A stretch of 5,679 nucleotides of DNA from an uncultured Oscillospiraceae bacterium (GTDB taxonomy: Bacteria > Bacillota > Clostridia > Oscillospirales > Acutalibacteraceae): assembly GCA_902478455.1 (NCBI GenBank), contig CABSLJ010000159.1:1-5679 (forward strand), in the 5' to 3' direction. Positions 5,143 to 5,679 of the stretch are shown piece after piece; within the stretch, counting starts at the first letter, position 1, and every line of letters begins with the position of its first letter. The translations under genes were made by a program, and so were the position numbers. The notes under the pieces are model-generated. The model did no database searches. It was not told the origin of the DNA and worked only from the letters and a program-made list of their open reading frames with translations.

Positions 5143-5679
5143 TTACAGATTCAAATCCTTCCTCCGGTACCACGCGCAGGCGACGCCCACGCACAAAAGG
5201 CTGACCGCCAGAGAGAGCAGCACAGGCGCCATCGGTGCGGAAAAATCGGGCTGCGTCAGGCTGTTGATGGAAAAATGGTGATAGGGCGACAGCCACTTTA
5301 AAAACACCAGTCCGCCCACGGCCGAACCAATCGCTCCAAGCAGAAAGGTGCCCAAAAACAGCCCGAAGGCCGCCGCCGGCGCCTGGGAAACATGATCCAG
5401 AAAAACCGAAATCAGGCTCCCTACGGACAGATAGAGCACCTCAACCAGATAGAAAATCCCATAGACCCGCAGCAGCATGGCTGGCAACCCGTCCATATCC
5501 GTCACCGGGCCGGCGCCGATGTAAGTGATGAGGAACAGCCCCGCATTCAGCAGAAAGAGCACGACCAAACGGGCGACGTAGTGGCTCAGCACCACGCTCT
5601 CCCGGCTGACCGGCTGGGAAAAATAAAGCACGGCATTGTGATTGCTCTCGTCCCGTACGGTGGAGGAGCTGTCTCTTAT
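5143..5679 (-). CDS. ABC-2-type transporter permease, C-terminal part (5' end beyond the window)
   Basis: An open frame of 178 residues enters from the right edge without a start, so the gene is partial. The visible part begins IRDSSSTVRDESNHNAVLYF and continues SQPVSRESVVLSHYVARL. This matches the cytoplasmic segment of ABC-2 permeases that precedes a membrane helix (usually E-x-G-T-L then xxPVSR). Four hydrophobic segments follow, around VVLFLLNAGLFLITYIGAG, VYGIFYLVEVLYLSVGSLIS, FGLFLGTFLLGAIGSAVGGL and VLLSLAVSLLCVGVACAWY. The protein ends in the positively charged YRRKDLNL, typical of the family. SPYHHFSINSL before the last helix is also characteristic. Such permeases pair with an ATP-binding subunit, probably encoded beyond the right edge, to export a drug, peptide or lipid-like substrate. 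A GTG at 5631 could be mistaken for a start, but the upstream residues fit the family. Confidence 0.85.
   Translation of the reverse strand: MRDSSSTVRDESNHNAVLYFSQPVSRESVVLSHYVARLVVLFLLNAGLFLITYIGAGPVTDMDGLPAMLLRVYGIFYLVEVLYLSVGSLISVFLDHVSQAPAAAFGLFLGTFLLGAIGSAVGGLVFLKWLSPYHHFSINSLTQPDFSAPMAPVLLSLAVSLLCVGVACAWYRRKDLNL

Overview
The window looks like chromosomal DNA from an anaerobic Gram-positive bacterium of the Clostridia, with an Oscillospirales-type high-GC lineage as my best guess. The coding DNA is GC-rich, while promoters and spacers are AT-rich. Genes have strong Shine-Dalgarno sequences and sigma-A-like promoters. The contents also fit: an iron-type alcohol dehydrogenase under a MerR regulator, a 2,4-diaminopentanoate-dehydrogenase-family oxidoreductase, and a UgtP/MGDG-synthase-family lipid glycosyltransferase. 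The lineage is inferred from style and gene content, not from a marker gene.

Layout from left to right. Positions 1-552 hold no gene I can defend. They are AT-rich and contain a very strong GC-rich hairpin (397-433) and a promoter (476-505). A DapB-like/DAP_DH_C-family oxidoreductase follows on the + strand (553-1629). A bidirectional terminator (1665-1701) separates it from a convergent MerR-family regulator (1725-2213, - strand). The regulator is divergent from an iron-containing alcohol dehydrogenase (2356-3528, + strand). Between these two lies a textbook MerR-type promoter: -35 and -10 boxes 19 bp apart with a 20-bp dyad between them. A second bidirectional terminator (3670-3723) separates the dehydrogenase from a convergent glycosyltransferase (3757-4992, - strand). 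That gene has its own promoter (5071-5099) and a leader hairpin overlapping its ribosome binding site. The right edge holds the C-terminal part of an ABC-2-type membrane permease (5143-5679, - strand), cut off by the window end.

The only pair with clear functional coupling is the regulator and the alcohol dehydrogenase. The regulator resembles the AdhR/NmlR group of thiol- or aldehyde-responsive MerR proteins and should bind the dyad and switch on the dehydrogenase, probably to reduce a toxic or fermentative aldehyde. This two-gene unit is bounded on both sides by terminators and reads as a self-contained cassette. The oxidoreductase, the lipid glycosyltransferase and the permease look like independent units.

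I found no CRISPR array, insertion sequence, tRNA/rRNA or defence system. The most unusual points are the exact MerR promoter architecture, a Lys/Pro-rich insertion inside the C-terminal domain of the glycosyltransferase, and the strong hairpin in the gene-free left region.
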